A stretch of 64,000 nucleotides of DNA from Balanoglossus misakiensis (taxonomy: Eukaryota; Hemichordata). The position numbers and the translations under genes were made by a program. This document shows positions 27,401 through 38,303 of this stretch, in pieces (position 1 is the stretch's first letter; the number at the start of each line of letters is the position of its first letter). The DNA lies in contig CM082578.2 of assembly GCA_040954595.2 (NCBI GenBank), positions 17,794,001-17,858,000 of the forward strand. The letters run 5' to 3'. The notes under the pieces are model-generated. The model made no database searches. It was not told the origin of the DNA and saw only the letters and a program-made list of their open reading frames with translations.

Positions 27401-28024
27401 CTGACGGACAAGTAGCCTTAAACCCCAGCATGGCACAACGCACATTTACACATTTTCAAGTTTAGGCCTACAGCCAAGCCAACTCTGACAAAAAAATATT
27501 TTTGGGGTGCAAAGACTGCACGGACACACAAAAATAACTGTTCCCACTGAAGCGTTTCAAAGCTTTTTTGCCATTGTCTGGTACAAAATTTGCATTCGCT
27601 AAACTCGAAAACACGTTGAATACACGCGAACCAGCTGTCAATTCGTCGAACCCGCTACCACTTCACCGTAGCCCCCTCCCCTTTTCCGACAAAATAACCT
27701 CGTTTTTTACGTAAAAACCCTGCCGCCCACCAGTAGAGCTATAACACCGACTTGTCCGACATCCGAGTCAAGTTCAGTAACGCGAAAGGTGGAATTTGTG
27801 AATTAAAACGCAGGGAAGCGCTTGACTCGAGCTGTCCGACTGTAATGCATCCAATTATTCAATTCAGTTGTGAAGTTGTCCGTTACTCGCCATAGAATAA
27901 CCCATGTTTCTGGTCAAAAATTGAGTAAATGTGTCTACATTGTACTTCTGTTACTTTACTTACCGCTGTCGTCATGAAAACTATCCAGCGGAGAAACTCT
28001 GTTTTGGGACAGAGTTTTCCGCAT
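24447..28024 (-). CDS. Hypothetical spliced small protein, 79 aa (three-exon model)
   Basis: This is a model from splice signals, not homology. Exon 1 is 28024-27964, starting ATG CGG AAA and ending GACGACAGCG before a perfect GTAAGT donor. A cassette exon is 25703-25608, with acceptor TTGTTTTGCAG and donor GTAAGG, 96 nt and open throughout. The terminal exon is 24529-24447, with acceptor TTGTTTTGCAG and ending GGC AGT CTG CAT TGA. All junctions are phase 1 and the sum is 240 nt. The peptide starts MRKTLSQNRV, has DLIDQLFSPCSS in the middle and ends EDEVSIFRDAAVTVTGSLH. I see no signal peptide or membrane segment and recognise no family. Skipping the cassette also keeps frame. Two further cassette copies and two other exon-like modules lie in the introns. 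It may instead be a repeat family carrying splice-like sites. Confidence 0.3.
24845..24921 (-). pseudogene. Exon-like module with an internal stop
   Basis: On the minus strand TTTATTTCAG precedes a 77-nt block that ends GGGGAG before a GTAAGA donor. Every frame contains a stop; the frame beginning GAT CCG ATA has a single TGA. It shares the stretch ACGATTTCCA with the cassette's ACGATATCAA, which suggests a decayed relative of the cassette exon. Confidence 0.35.
25239..25740 (-). repeat. Three tandem copies of an exon-like cassette (about 171 bp)
   Basis: Units begin at tcagccattgaacatactgc at 25239, 25412 and 25582. Read on the minus strand each has a TTTTGCAG acceptor, an exon-like block and a GTAAGG donor, giving blocks of 100 nt (25265-25364), 97 nt (25438-25534) and 96 nt (25608-25703). 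Only the 96-nt copy is open in phase 1. The other two carry an extra base, and one an extra triplet, so they shift frame, although the 97-nt copy is fully open in phase 0. Splice sites are kept in all three. They are either duplicated, partly decayed exons or a short tandem repeat. Confidence 0.75.
25775..26725. repeat. 133-bp tandem repeat, about 7 copies
   Basis: The marker gtgaatacgagcgaagatga occurs at 25801, 25934, 26070, 26203, 26336, 26469 and 26602, so the period is 133 bp, with one 136-bp unit. Each unit also has ggtacggaaataaaccactc and a T-rich stretch ending ttattgaaaaatgac. The last unit decays at about 26700. The array begins just after gatcaccgtac, a string that also occurs at the equivalent place of a diverged duplicate at about 27330 without any array. 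This suggests the repeat expanded inside one copy of an older duplication. Confidence 0.93.
26790..27345. repeat. Diverged duplicate of the 24.9-25.75 kb region
   Basis: Several stretches resemble sequence on the other side of the 133-bp array. tatgtctatataac...ctggtcttcattcagcc (from 26791) matches gatgtctatatagc...ctggtcttcggtcagcc (from 25191). cagatttgtgcaaaatcggttcgct (about 27090) matches caggtttgtgcaaattcggttcgct (about 25092). accgtgatcaccgtac (about 27324) matches accgcgatcaccgtac (about 25762). Divergence is substantial, so the duplication is old. Confidence 0.7.
27190..27265 (-). other. Alternative exon-like module, open in phase 1
   Basis: On the minus strand TTATTTTTTGCAG precedes a 76-nt block ending CCAAA before GTAAGC. 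Joined in phase 1 to the putative first exon (27964-28024) it is open and reads RRPRRPDAVRMVPRGCYDVT. It ends in phase 2, which does not match the downstream modules; reading through its donor gives an immediate TAA. It could be an alternative terminal exon or a decayed copy. Confidence 0.3.
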
Positions 28025-28210
28025 CCTCTCCGCAACACGTCCTACATGCAGCAGCGTGGCCGTCACTTATGAAAATGCACGAAAGGCTGGACGGAAATTT
28101 CCAAGTGGAGGTGGTCCAGGTGGCTCCAACCAATCAGCAGCGAAAACGTTGCTCTGACGCGTCTCAGGTCATGTCATGTGACCCGCATCAAAAGCGCTGA
28201 CACAGTTACA
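28025..28210 (-). promoter_or_regulatory. Possible promoter/5' UTR of the minus-strand hypothetical gene
   Basis: Upstream of the putative ATG at 28024 the sequence is more GC- and CpG-rich than its surroundings. It holds an inverted CCAAT box (ccaatcagc on +, about 28128), a near-palindromic ctgacgcgtctcag and an E-box-like gtcatgtgac. These are common in TATA-less promoters. The assignment rests on the gene model and is weak alone. Confidence 0.3.
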
Positions 28211-31200
28211 TAACTGTTGAAATTTCGGAATTCTTTTTTGTCGTAGTTTGCCAGACATTTTGAACATCAAACGATTCCACACCATGCGCTTTGAAATGTT
28301 GGAGTAGGGGAAAATCAACTGAAAATCATCGTCACTTAAATACTATTAACAAACAATACGTTCTAAGATTCTAATCAGAATAAAAACATTTTGACTCTTT
28401 TTGCCAGATGGATAGACCAGACCATGTATTTTAACTATCGAGCACACTTTATTTATATTGCACGACGAACCGCCCCGAAACGTTTCACAACTTGTACAAC
28501 GTCTACCCTTAATGCGAGAAAGACATTGTCAGCCGCTGCCATCCTGATTTAAAAAAGGACTGTTGGATGGGCCAAAATTAATTTGACTGTACACATAAAA
28601 TTAATTCGAGATGTTAGCAAAATTAAGTCTGGTCTACAGAAAATGAATTCTAACAATTAAATAAATAAAACATAATTTTGACCAGAACGGGTCCCCATAG
28701 CTCTGACTACTTAGTTGAATTCTCAAGGCAGGTCATGAATAGATGGCAGTAGTACAAAAAGTTGAAGTGGCTAGACAGATATTACTGCAGAGGACAACAC
28801 GATTATAATCAATATGCGTCTGTTTTGACGCTCAAATTAATTGACCCAAACTTACCCGCAATTAGCCAATAATGCGATAGCATGAAACTATGGCAACCGA
28901 TCAAAGCCGAATTCCGGAAAACATGCTGTTAATGGGAATGTGTCACGGGAGTTTTATTTATGGAAGGCGATGTTGCTTCGGGGTTTGGAGGAAAGGTGAA
29001 CAACCCCGCGCGTTCATTTGTGGAATTATTGTAGGTGTACATTGGATGCCAGGATGCGCGGCCTTTTGTACGAACTGATTGTTCATCACAGACTTTACGG
29101 CGCCGACAAATACGGATGAATGTCCGTATGATGTAGTTCATCCCATGTGTTGAAATACAGGGAAAGTGTTCCGTATGCAGGAGGGAGAAGGGTGACGAAT
29201 CATTTATCATTCTTTAACTCCAAAAGGCATACTTTTAAAGATTGATTGTTTAAAAGTTGTGGTGTGAAATATGATACAGGGATGGGAGAACATGCGATAG
29301 GCCTACTGTTGGTTGGATTAATATTTGTTTTTTTATACGCTGTGCTTGGAAACATTGAATTTTATTTTCGCCAAGACCTTCAATTTATGCGTAAAACCCC
29401 GCAGGTCATATTTGTCATTAAAATATGGCAACTTTTTACCTCTGTATTGAGACAAACAATTTATCATCGCCCTAGCACATTTTAATTATTCATATCCATC
29501 GCCGCTGATTTCATGCTGAGAATATCATCATCTGTCAACCGCCAGAGGGCGTTCTCTGACTGAATCCCCGCGGAAATCGTTAAACTTTGTTATGTTGAAC
29601 ATTTGCGGCGCGGCTAGTGCCAGCGCCATGGTTCATCATTAACGATATTTGTTAGCAAGGAAATTCAGCAGAACACATCGACACTTCAAGCTCCCTTTAT
29701 GGTAAATAGGTATTAGTTTAAATTCTATCCGTCTTGGGGTTATGTAGCCATCATTATGTCAGTGCTGGCGCCGAGAAGAAACATAACATTATGTTGAAGT
29801 GTTTTACTCCTAAATACGTAGGCCCATGCGAAATACGAGAATCACAAGCAGGTAGATCTAACTGCGTGTGTGTTTTCAAGGAGTATGCTCACAACGTCAA
29901 GAAGCCGCTAAAATGACATGAAAAGTAGAAAACCTTACTGAATAAAATAACAAAATGATGAGTTTAGCATAATATGAATATGCAAATAGCGTACAGACTT
30001 CTTGTTGCCGCACAGAAGAATGCTCACAATCTATTTACCCTATGGTACGATGTGAGATGCCGTATAAACCCAGAAATCGTCTTGGGGATGTAGAACGATA
30101 AATGGTTTACCTTATCTGTTCATTTCTTTACAGTAGGCCTACAACTTATCTCACGCATCATCAATATGACGTTCGCTTTTGAGATATCGGCAAATTTCAC
30201 TGTACGACCCCCCCCCCCCGCCTCTCCACTTGCGCTGTGCTTGCACCGCGTGCACCGTCGCCTTCATTTCACGGAGCCCCTCCCCCCGGGGGGTCCATAC
30301 AGAGTCCGAAGCACAACCAGAGAAGAACTGTCGGTGGCCGAAGGTTCTCTAAACAACCTACGTCATTGTTACCGGCTTCCGCTACGTGCGCTGTTTTTTA
30401 GTCATCTGTCGAATCTCTTACGAAACAGAATTTTGATGGTTTCATAGAAAATCGAGCATATGGATTTAAAATCCTGTTGACCATTCCGGTAATTGTATTT
30501 ATACGTTTACATTAGAATCCACAGCATCAGAGATCTTGTAGATACTCTCGCAAAGCACTGTCAAGTGACTGAGAAATACGAATTTTTCCTGAAATATATG
30601 TCCTGGTATTAATTTTTTTTTAAATCTAAGGTATTTGTTTTCAACTTTCTGATATTCATCGCCATATTGTTTATGAAAAGTTAATTTAGGTTTAGAGATA
30701 ACACACGACGAACCAAGGCTGTGAATGCCTCATTGCACTGAAAGAGCATCACACCACGCATGACCAACTCGATTTGGTCGGAAAGGGAGTCGGATTACGT
30801 CGGTGTGTCGTCGGTGAAATGTGGGCGTTCGTTTTCACTGTAATGTTTTCTCCCAAGCAATATCAATTGATTCGAGACCGTAGCGTACAGAACACGAAGA
30901 GAGGGACCACATAATACAACACACTACAGAACAAGATTACAAATACACTGAAAGACGGAGATATAGAAACTGTATCCATCATTGATTTATTCGCCGCTCT
31001 ATAACACTAACTACACTGTGAGTCTATCGCAACCGATTGTTACACGCCAGTAAACCACCTTTCCAGTTCATAAAAAACAGGATGTACAAGTAATGATTAA
31101 TGAAACTGGAATTGAGAGTGAAGCCCGAACAACCAACATTATTAAGTAATCTATAACATAGAGCCTGGTTAAAGCTGACCAGCAGCCGATAAGAACAAAA

Positions 31201-34200
31201 TTACGTCATCAGCTCAGTCGAAACTTTTTTTGTTCGTGACGTGCCGATGTCGTCGACGGCCACTTCAAGAAAAATTCAGTAGACTTTTGAATTCGTCGCG
31301 CCGACACGACGTTATACTCTGATCCAAAGTTCACGACACTACAGTCCCCCGTAAACTTAGCAATGTGACCGCAATCCATAAACCAATGAATGCGTTGGGA
31401 ACTACGAGATGCCACGCCTACACAGTGACGAACAAGCAAACCGTTAAACACAACTTTTTTGACAATATACTCTCTCGACCTCATGCTCAATGATCTCTGG
31501 TCTGTCTGTCGACAGGATAGTCCCACATGCATATATACGTGCCCCCCCCCCCCCGTCCTATGGCGTACATGTAACCCATTTTCACAGCCTGTCTGCGATG
31601 GTATGTCGGGTTTTAGGACTTGCCATACTTTCCGCAGATTACGGGATATGGTCGTTTGCTCCACAAAGGAAACTACAATCGTGCCGCAGAGTGCGACTTG
31701 CCTTCTTCTAATACCATATTCTTTCGAAACAGGGGCGCACTAATGTCATAGTGCTGATTTCAAGATATTTTCGAATTGGCTAAAGATGGAGGGCTTTGAT
31801 TCAAAATGCCGTTGAAAGGACTGCTTCCACTTCAATGGGTGGAGGTCATATTAAAATAAGTACCTGGGGGTTAAAACTCGCCATTTACATGCACCAAACC
31901 AGTATTCAACCGAAAGGTGTGTCCGGATGCAACTTTCAACTCTAGCTGTCCAAGTCAATCTAGGGCGGGCTAAATTGATTGATGTCACGTGGGCGTTTCT
32001 CTGGCTGCTATATCGTCATAGCAACCGCCCAGCCATCATCCTTTAATGTCAAGTTGTCCTGCTCCGGTTTAGTTTACGACTGTCAGAGACCTCGTATATC
32101 AAGGTTTTAAAGAGTTTGCGTGCCTCTCTCCGAGTTGGACAGGATGTAGTGCGATCGATACTCTCGTAAGAAGAGTTCTTCCGTTGACGGTTTTCATTGT
32201 GTCGCAGCGAATACTGGACGATTTTATTTCTAGCCGTATGTATGCCGCGTACACACACCGTCCCTTGAGATATCGGAAATTTGCCCCGATGAACTTGGCA
32301 TCGTTGCATACGGCAGAAGGACCGCTCAGAACCCCACCGCGTGACTTTGAAAACATTTCTTTGAAAAATAATGTGAACCGTTCCTCTATTAAAAACCAAA
32401 CAACAAAACTTGTTTTCAATTAAACTCATTTCCACAGATTCCAGATACGTGATTAACTTTGCGGAGTATGCAAGCCAGAAAACGTGACGGCATGTCGATT
32501 GTATTAACAAGTCAACTTTCAGCACTGGCGGGTGTCATAAAGGTTGGACGAGGTTGTGTCCCCATAGCAACAGCATCAGACTCAGATGTCGTGATTCGGG
32601 GGGGCTTTTCTCTGTTGGCACGGGCTCCGATGTTAATAGTTGTGTAACTCTGGCATCGCACATCAAAGATTAATAAACACTGGTTATGTGCTTGTTGCCA
32701 ACCTTGCAATCGTGTTATAACAAGACTTGAGAAATACATTTAATGAAGTAAACGACTTTGCAAAACGACAGACTTCGGCATTCGCGCCAAATTCAAAGCC
32801 GACGTAGCAACGATGTTATGTGTACTACCCGAGGTCCGACACCCAGTATGAACATAATCCAGAACCTCGTTCCATTTTTTTTCGAGTGGTTGTCGACTGG
32901 TTTGGTCATGTAACAGGAGAAAAGTGAGCGCAAGGCAGGGTTGTGTTTCCGTAGCAACAGACAGTTGCCTGGCTGTATATTTCAGGGTCATAGCCACGGG
33001 GAAATGTGTCCATTTAGATTTTCTCAGAGAAACTTCAGACTCGCATTAATTGAGAATTCGTCACTTACAAATTGCACAATCCTGGCAAGACAGGGAAACA
33101 TATGAAGCAATCGGGAATGTGAAACAGAGGAACAACCTCGTGATCAATTCTGAAAAAAAAAGCTGGTGGCCTGGTTGCAACGCTGTCCCTTTTGCTTTTC
33201 ACTGACAATACTTCACAGACCGGGTATAGCCAATTTCCCTGACTTCACGTTGAAATAAAAGCCGTATGGCCCTAGGGCAACTCATATATTAACCAGACTG
33301 ACTAGGCTAGGCCTACCCCCTGCTGTCACAGTCCGCAAAATGCAATACATTATAGTCTGTACTTCAACACTCAAGCAGAAACAAAAAATGAAAGGAAAAA
33401 CACTACTCAGAACTGTTAAAAACATTTCACTACAAGATTAATTATGATTGTTAAATCCTTGTCTGTAGATGTGCATGCATTTTAATTTTTTCTCCCGAAA
33501 CGCATTCCTCTAGCGTAGCTGACATTGCTAAGATAAGACGCTATCGCCACGAGGAAAGATAACTGACTGACGAGGCCCGCCTTTGAAAACTCTGTCTGGT
33601 GTCGAGTGTGGCGTATATGCTGTTATTTATGTGACATTTTTATGGACAGTTTTGAAGGTACAAAAAATGCCACAAAGCTTTGGGTAAACTGATCTCTCCA
33701 ACTTCAAGATGTGGGTCTTCATTCAAAATGAAATATGTCGGCCTCATAATAAAAGGGACACACACACGCGCATCAGCAGCTGTGGGGTTCTGCTGGTCCC
33801 AATTCGGCAATGAGGTTTCTGTGGCGCAGAGTGGCAGACCGGATTTGGGGAGTGTTGTTGACAGACAGTCGCATCGTGTATGGGGAACATGCAAGGAAGG
33901 GGTCAGGCTTGGGTAGTCGATGAAAACAAAACACAACCCCATCCATGTCAATAAGCAAGGCCATTGCAAAAATCAATAATTAAAATTAGGTTGACCTGGG
34001 AAAAGGAACTTGGCAGAGTTTCTCATGATACAAATTGTGATAAAATTTAGTTTTTTTATGTTTTTTTTTTGGTAAAAAGCTCAATATACATCAAATCTGG
34101 TTTGGCTTGTTGCTACAATTTGAACTGAGAAGCAAAACAGCACAATTTCAGTGATTTTAACATGCTTCCTCTGAATAAGTTGATGGTTTGGAATTTTGGG

Positions 34201-35819
34201 TTAAAATCACACAGCAGTTTTTACCATACACGAAATACAAGATAGTTTCTCTATACCCAGAAAAATGTTTCGTTTTGCGAGGAAATCAAAATTTTGATTT
34301 GGAATCAATATAACACAGACTGTGAACAAACAGAACATTGGAGGCATGCCATTATAAATATCAGCAATTAATATCAGAGCATGAAATTTTCTTCATTTCA
34401 CATTTTCTCGAAGGCCAGCCACTGGAGAAGGGAAGTGTCATGTTTTTTCTCCACTGAATGAGAAAACTCACAGCAAGGCAAGATCTCAGAGATGTAACAT
34501 GAGCCATGTTGATTGAAATAGAGTGGTGAAACTCAAGCTGAGTAGAGAACAACAGTTCAGCAACACAGAAATCATGAGAAATGACACACAATGAACAACA
34601 ATCTCCTTTCAATTGTATAACACAACTTTCTTTTTTCCCAAATTTGAAATCACTATATCATCCCCAATGGAAAAAAATGTGTTAAAAATTACAAAAATTT
34701 GTATACATGATTTTTTGTGAAATTCACAGAAAACTGGAAAAGCTATCTTTACAAATTTCCAGAGGTAGCTTTGAATAAAAAATTCTATACATCATTCTCT
34801 CTTTAAAGCCTTTTTTTACTAGTTTGGTGAAAATTTTCTGTAAAAGCTACAGTTTTATAGTTAAAAAATTAAAATAAATGTGTACTGACAAAGTACCTTT
34901 CAGTTTAGGCTTACAGTATTAAAATTTCAAATATTTTGGCTTCAATTTGGCAATTGTTTTATAAAGACACTAGAATTCATGCCTGAACAGTAAACAGAAC
35001 AAAAATTTGCTGAATAAAAATTTGGCTGTGTGGGAGGGCATACATTTTAGAGCTTCAGAAAAAAAACACCTTTTAGGTGCGTGTCTAAAATCCAGCAATG
35101 CATTTGTACAAAGTATAATTTGTCAGTTGGTGTTCCCACCATTTCTGCTGGGTGGTGAGTTGTGGTACTGTGCCTGCAACAGTGCGGCCCTACACATAAC
35201 AAGCCCGGCCATATTGTATGCAATCTCTCACTCGACATACCACAATTCACAGCGCTAGGATATTAGCCGTGTGTTCAGTGAAGCGATGAAACCACGCCAA
35301 ATGCAGTGGCGTCTGATGCGGCTATGGGGGCACCAGCATTGTACAACAACCGGCGTTCAGTGACCACATGCATGAAAATCCCTAATTTCAAACATCCTGC
35401 GTGTTCGACAGTACTACAACGAAAAAACATGCCACTGTTCCAGTTTCAGTTCACCATTTGCAAATTGTTTGCCCATACACCCCTAATATACAATTGTATA
35501 CACGCCTTGAATGAGTGGCCAGCGAGTCCAAGGCCTTACATTTGCATACATTGTGTCAGATGTTCCCAAATTCTTTCTGCCGCGGGCATGCTGCATGCTG
35601 TACCTCCCCCACCCACCAAAAAACCCCAGCACTGCCTTTACGTTTTAATACACGACTCCGTGTAAATAGTCATTTCCATTTTCCTATTAATAGTATGTAT
35701 ACGCTGGATGACAAAACATGAAAGAGTTTGAAATCCCAGCCATAGAGGAAGGAAAGCCTGTCAGTCATTAGTTCTTTTCAACCGACGTGGTCTTTTCAAA
35801 TTCTAACAGTGTCCCAGCT
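28211..35819. other. Intergenic DNA with no recognised gene
   Basis: I read both strands and found only short chance open frames, none with a motif I recognise or convincing splice-linked exons. The stretch from about 33960 to 35000 is especially A/T-rich. There are C runs at 30208-30219 and 31542-31554. The two longest open frames (minus strand, 31209-31664 and 32049-32525) show no family feature and the first spans a C run. Confidence 0.6.
29539..29553 (+). promoter_or_regulatory. CTCF-like site
   Basis: ccgccagagggcgtt closely resembles the bilaterian CTCF core CCGCCAGRGGGCGC. One match in tens of kilobases can be chance. It lies between the satellite region and FBXL14. Confidence 0.25.
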
Positions 35820-35942
35820 TTACTTAGCATTTGCCTGCACTGCACGCATTACAATGATCTTGTCATCCAAATCACACACGTGGGGCAAGTCTGCATCACT
35901 TTCGTTCGCATTTCTTATCCCCTCCGGATTTCCACCCGTTGT
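35820..35942 (-). other. Unassigned exon-like open frame downstream of FBXL14
   Basis: On the minus strand a strong acceptor (a run of ten T, then ACAG) is followed by 40 open codons in phase 0 and a TAA; the peptide starts TTGGNPEGIRNANE. It lies about 170 bp beyond the FBXL14 stop. The nearest FBXL14 donor-like site (AAAAG|GTGAAA at the stop) has phase 2 and would give only a short different tail (QRVEIRRG, then stop). It could be an alternative last exon of FBXL14, an exon of another gene or chance. Confidence 0.2.
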
Positions 35943-36016
35943 CTGTAAAAAAAAAACATTCTGTTGACAGTGTTGTGGCGAGTGTACCGGTCCCGGTCGA
36001 TCGCGGCCGACCGAGG

Positions 36017-36022
36017 TTTATT
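36017..36022 (-). terminator. Poly(A) signal AATAAA for FBXL14
   Basis: The + strand reads tttatt, so the minus strand has a canonical AATAAA about 90 bp beyond the FBXL14 stop codon. It supports transcript ending here without a further coding exon. Confidence 0.6.
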
Positions 36023-36108
36023 CCATGGCCTCCAAACCGCACACGCTGTCCTATTTTGAATGGGCACCAGTTTGTTTAGGTCCAGCTCTCAGTTGACTGT
36101 CTGAGTTT

Positions 36109-37299
36109 TCACCTTTTGTGCCACAGACCAAGATTAAGTACGGTCAGGCATGGAAGTTGCATTATCTTCTCCAGTCCGACTGTGGTGATTTTGGTGCAGC
36201 CGTACAAGTCGATGCAAGTGAGCTTTCTCAGATACGTCGCTATCAGGCCCAGACCTTCGTCGGTGATACGACTGCACTGGCCGATATTTAGTGTTTTCAT
36301 ATCACGTAGCGTTGACACTAATCTGGCGATGCCATCATCAGTGATCGAGCACGAACTCAGACTTAAACTGGTTAAACTATGCATTCCCTGTGCGATATGA
36401 TTTAGCGATGCATCACCGACTTTATCGCAGAAACTGACATCTAGCGTCCGTAAATATGCGCCCCCCTCTGCCAAATGGGCGATGCCAATGTCGCTGATGT
36501 TGTCGCAGCTTCGGAGATTCAGCTCTTTCAGACTGGCCATTTTTGACAAGTGTACCATCCCAGAGTCGGTGATCCCACCACAAAAACTCAAATTCAGACT
36601 CTGCAGTTTAACTAGTCCCCTCGCAACGTTCAGCAAGGCAGCGTCGGTGAGTTTCTGGCAATCCTGTAGCACCAAGTGTTGAAGGAGTAGAGTTCCCGCG
36701 CCATCACTTTTCGTCAAACCGGCAAGATGCCCAATGCCTGAATCCAGTATGTGGCGACAACTTCTCAGGTTTAGGTAGTTGAGTTTGGTGAGCCCCCATG
36801 CGATGAGCAGTAGCCCAGTGTTCGTTATGTTACAACAACCGCCTAGATCCAAATGTTGTAAGTTCCGTAGGTACTGGGCGATTCGTCCTAGGCTGCTGTC
36901 GGTGATCTGTTTACACAGACTCAAGTTCAACACCGTCAGACTAGGCATTTCTTTTACAAAGGCGTGCGCCAAGCCAACGTCAGTCAAATTGTAACAGCCG
37001 CTCAAATTCAGACTTTGTAAGTTATGCATACCTTGTACAACTGAACTCAAACTTCGACGTAAACTTAGAATCTGCACACGCCTTATTCCGCGATTCACTA
37101 AACTGGGAAACAAAGACGGGTTGGCTCGCCGCAAATGCAGCTTGGCTTCGACTCCTTTCCACACAGACCGATGGTACGCGGCATCTTTCCACTTCCGGCA
37201 CACTTGAGCGGCTCGGCCTTTATCCTGAACGTCCAGATAACTGAATATCATGGCCAATATTTCGGGGAAGAGGCACGAAATGTCCAGTTCACCCGGCAT
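36109..37299 (-). CDS. FBXL14: F-box/leucine-rich-repeat protein 14 (FBXL14 / Partner of paired orthologue)
   Basis: Substrate-recognition subunit of an SCF (Skp1-Cul1-F-box) ubiquitin ligase; vertebrate and fly relatives target Snail/Slug/Twist-type factors and Paired. The 396-residue product has an N-terminal F-box (about residues 5-50, with SCLFPEILAMIFSYLDV and RAAQVCRKWKDAAYH), then about ten Cys-containing LRRs of the AMN1 type, such as LNLSGCYNLTDVGL, LNLSLCKQITDSSLGRIAQY and LDLYGCTKI-like units. It matches human FBXL14 almost colinearly and ends LNLGLWHKR, shorter than the human tail. I chose the ATG at 37299 (context AACATGC, A at -3) because no ATG lies between the upstream in-frame stop and it. 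The coding region is one exon. Wnt5 lies divergently 7.8 kb away. Confidence 0.96.
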   Translation of the reverse strand: MPGELDISCLFPEILAMIFSYLDVQDKGRAAQVCRKWKDAAYHRSVWKGVEAKLHLRRANPSLFPSLVNRGIRRVQILSLRRSLSSVVQGMHNLQSLNLSGCYNLTDVGLAHAFVKEMPSLTVLNLSLCKQITDSSLGRIAQYLRNLQHLDLGGCCNITNTGLLLIAWGLTKLNYLNLRSCRHILDSGIGHLAGLTKSDGAGTLLLQHLVLQDCQKLTDAALLNVARGLVKLQSLNLSFCGGITDSGMVHLSKMASLKELNLRSCDNISDIGIAHLAEGGAYLRTLDVSFCDKVGDASLNHIAQGMHSLTSLSLSSCSITDDGIARLVSTLRDMKTLNIGQCSRITDEGLGLIATYLRKLTCIDLYGCTKITTVGLEKIMQLPCLTVLNLGLWHKR

Positions 37300-37395
37300 G
37301 TTGGCCAAGTCCGTCGTTGACACGGTTAAATGATTACTACACTGTATGCTTCACGTCGAACTGGCGGCTAGCGGCTGAATGCGTGTATGGTTTCC

Positions 37396-37455
37396 TAGTC
37401 ACGTGACATGTTTCCAGTGTTTGACCACGTGACGGCATGCGCATATTTGATTGGA
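37396..37455 (-). promoter_or_regulatory. Likely FBXL14 promoter with paired CACGTG E-boxes
   Basis: Within 160 bp upstream of the FBXL14 start lie two palindromic CACGTG motifs (37400-37405 and 37426-37431), an NRF1-like gcatgcgca (37435-37443) and an inverted CCAAT box (attgg, 37450-37454). This cluster is typical of TATA-less, broadly expressed genes. CACGTG is bound by USF, MYC/MAX and related bHLH factors. The sequence shows the motifs; promoter use is inferred. Confidence 0.55.
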
Positions 37456-37847
37456 TCGCTTGTCAATCAATTTCATTAGGTACGGTCAGAATGGCTTTAT
37501 TCTGCCTCCCTGCAGTTTTTAACTCGATTGCTATTCACACGACTCTGCTATCCTTAGCGTATCGCACAGCACTTTCCCTTGGCCATTATAAAAGGAGGCA
37601 ACATCCTCAAATGATAATATGCATAGGGTGACGGGTAGACAAAAAGTAAATCACATCGTAGATGGATTCACCGAGGCTAAGCCATCGTTTTCATCGCTCG
37701 AACGCGAGCCAATCTACCGATCCACGCATGCAGGAACACACCGTGTTTTTCCGTGATGGCTTTATGAATGGTATTTTTTATCGGTCGCCTATGGATATTG
37801 TATCCTGTGTATTTAGAAAGAACCATATACTGTATATAGGCTTACGT

Positions 37848-37896
37848 AGAAAGAGAGACAGAGACAGAGAAAGAAAGAACGGCAGAGAGAGAGAGC
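37848..37896. repeat. Purine-rich (GA)n tract
   Basis: A stretch almost entirely of A and G on the + strand, with agagagacagagacagaga and a terminal gagagagagag. Simple sequence only. Confidence 0.85.
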
Positions 37897-38303
37897 TTGA
37901 CCTTGAATCATAGTCATTTTGAAACTACAAATAGTCGCCCTGGTACTCGCAACTACAAGTTGCATCGGAGTTTAATCCGTACGTGATTTTTGGGTTCAAA
38001 ATTAGTGAGCGAGAAATGTTGTCACGGGTCGAGATTCAAGTGACATTGTAATCGAAATAAAGCGATGTGGCATTGGTGTCAGATGAAGGTCAGTTACCAT
38101 ATTTCTGGGCCAAGTGCATAATAGCCCGAGCAACACATTCGAGCAAAGTTGCTTTGTTTGTTAAATGCGTTCACAGCAGGGATTTATCGTATCTGGTTTC
38201 CGACCCAATTGCTTATCACACATGAATCTGACAATAATGATAACACGTTTCGATTCTAGGAATTTCAATTACATGCTTACAAGAAAAGTCATACATACAT
38301 TCT

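Noticed and set aside
31209-31664. A 151-codon minus-strand open frame
   Set aside because: It crosses a C13 run, shows no recognisable domain or splice context, and other frames are open over part of it.
32049-32525. A 158-codon minus-strand open frame
   Set aside because: No motif recognised, biased composition, and overlapping open frames on both strands; probably chance.
37300-37323. An upstream start for FBXL14 adding eight residues (STTDLAN...)
   Set aside because: It would need a GTG start. The first in-frame ATG is at 37299 with A at -3, and the homologous proteins begin close to the SCLFPE motif.
37587-37594. TATA box (tataaaag) on the + strand between FBXL14 and Wnt5
   Set aside because: No coding start or plausible transcript follows within a usual distance; it is too short a motif to report alone.
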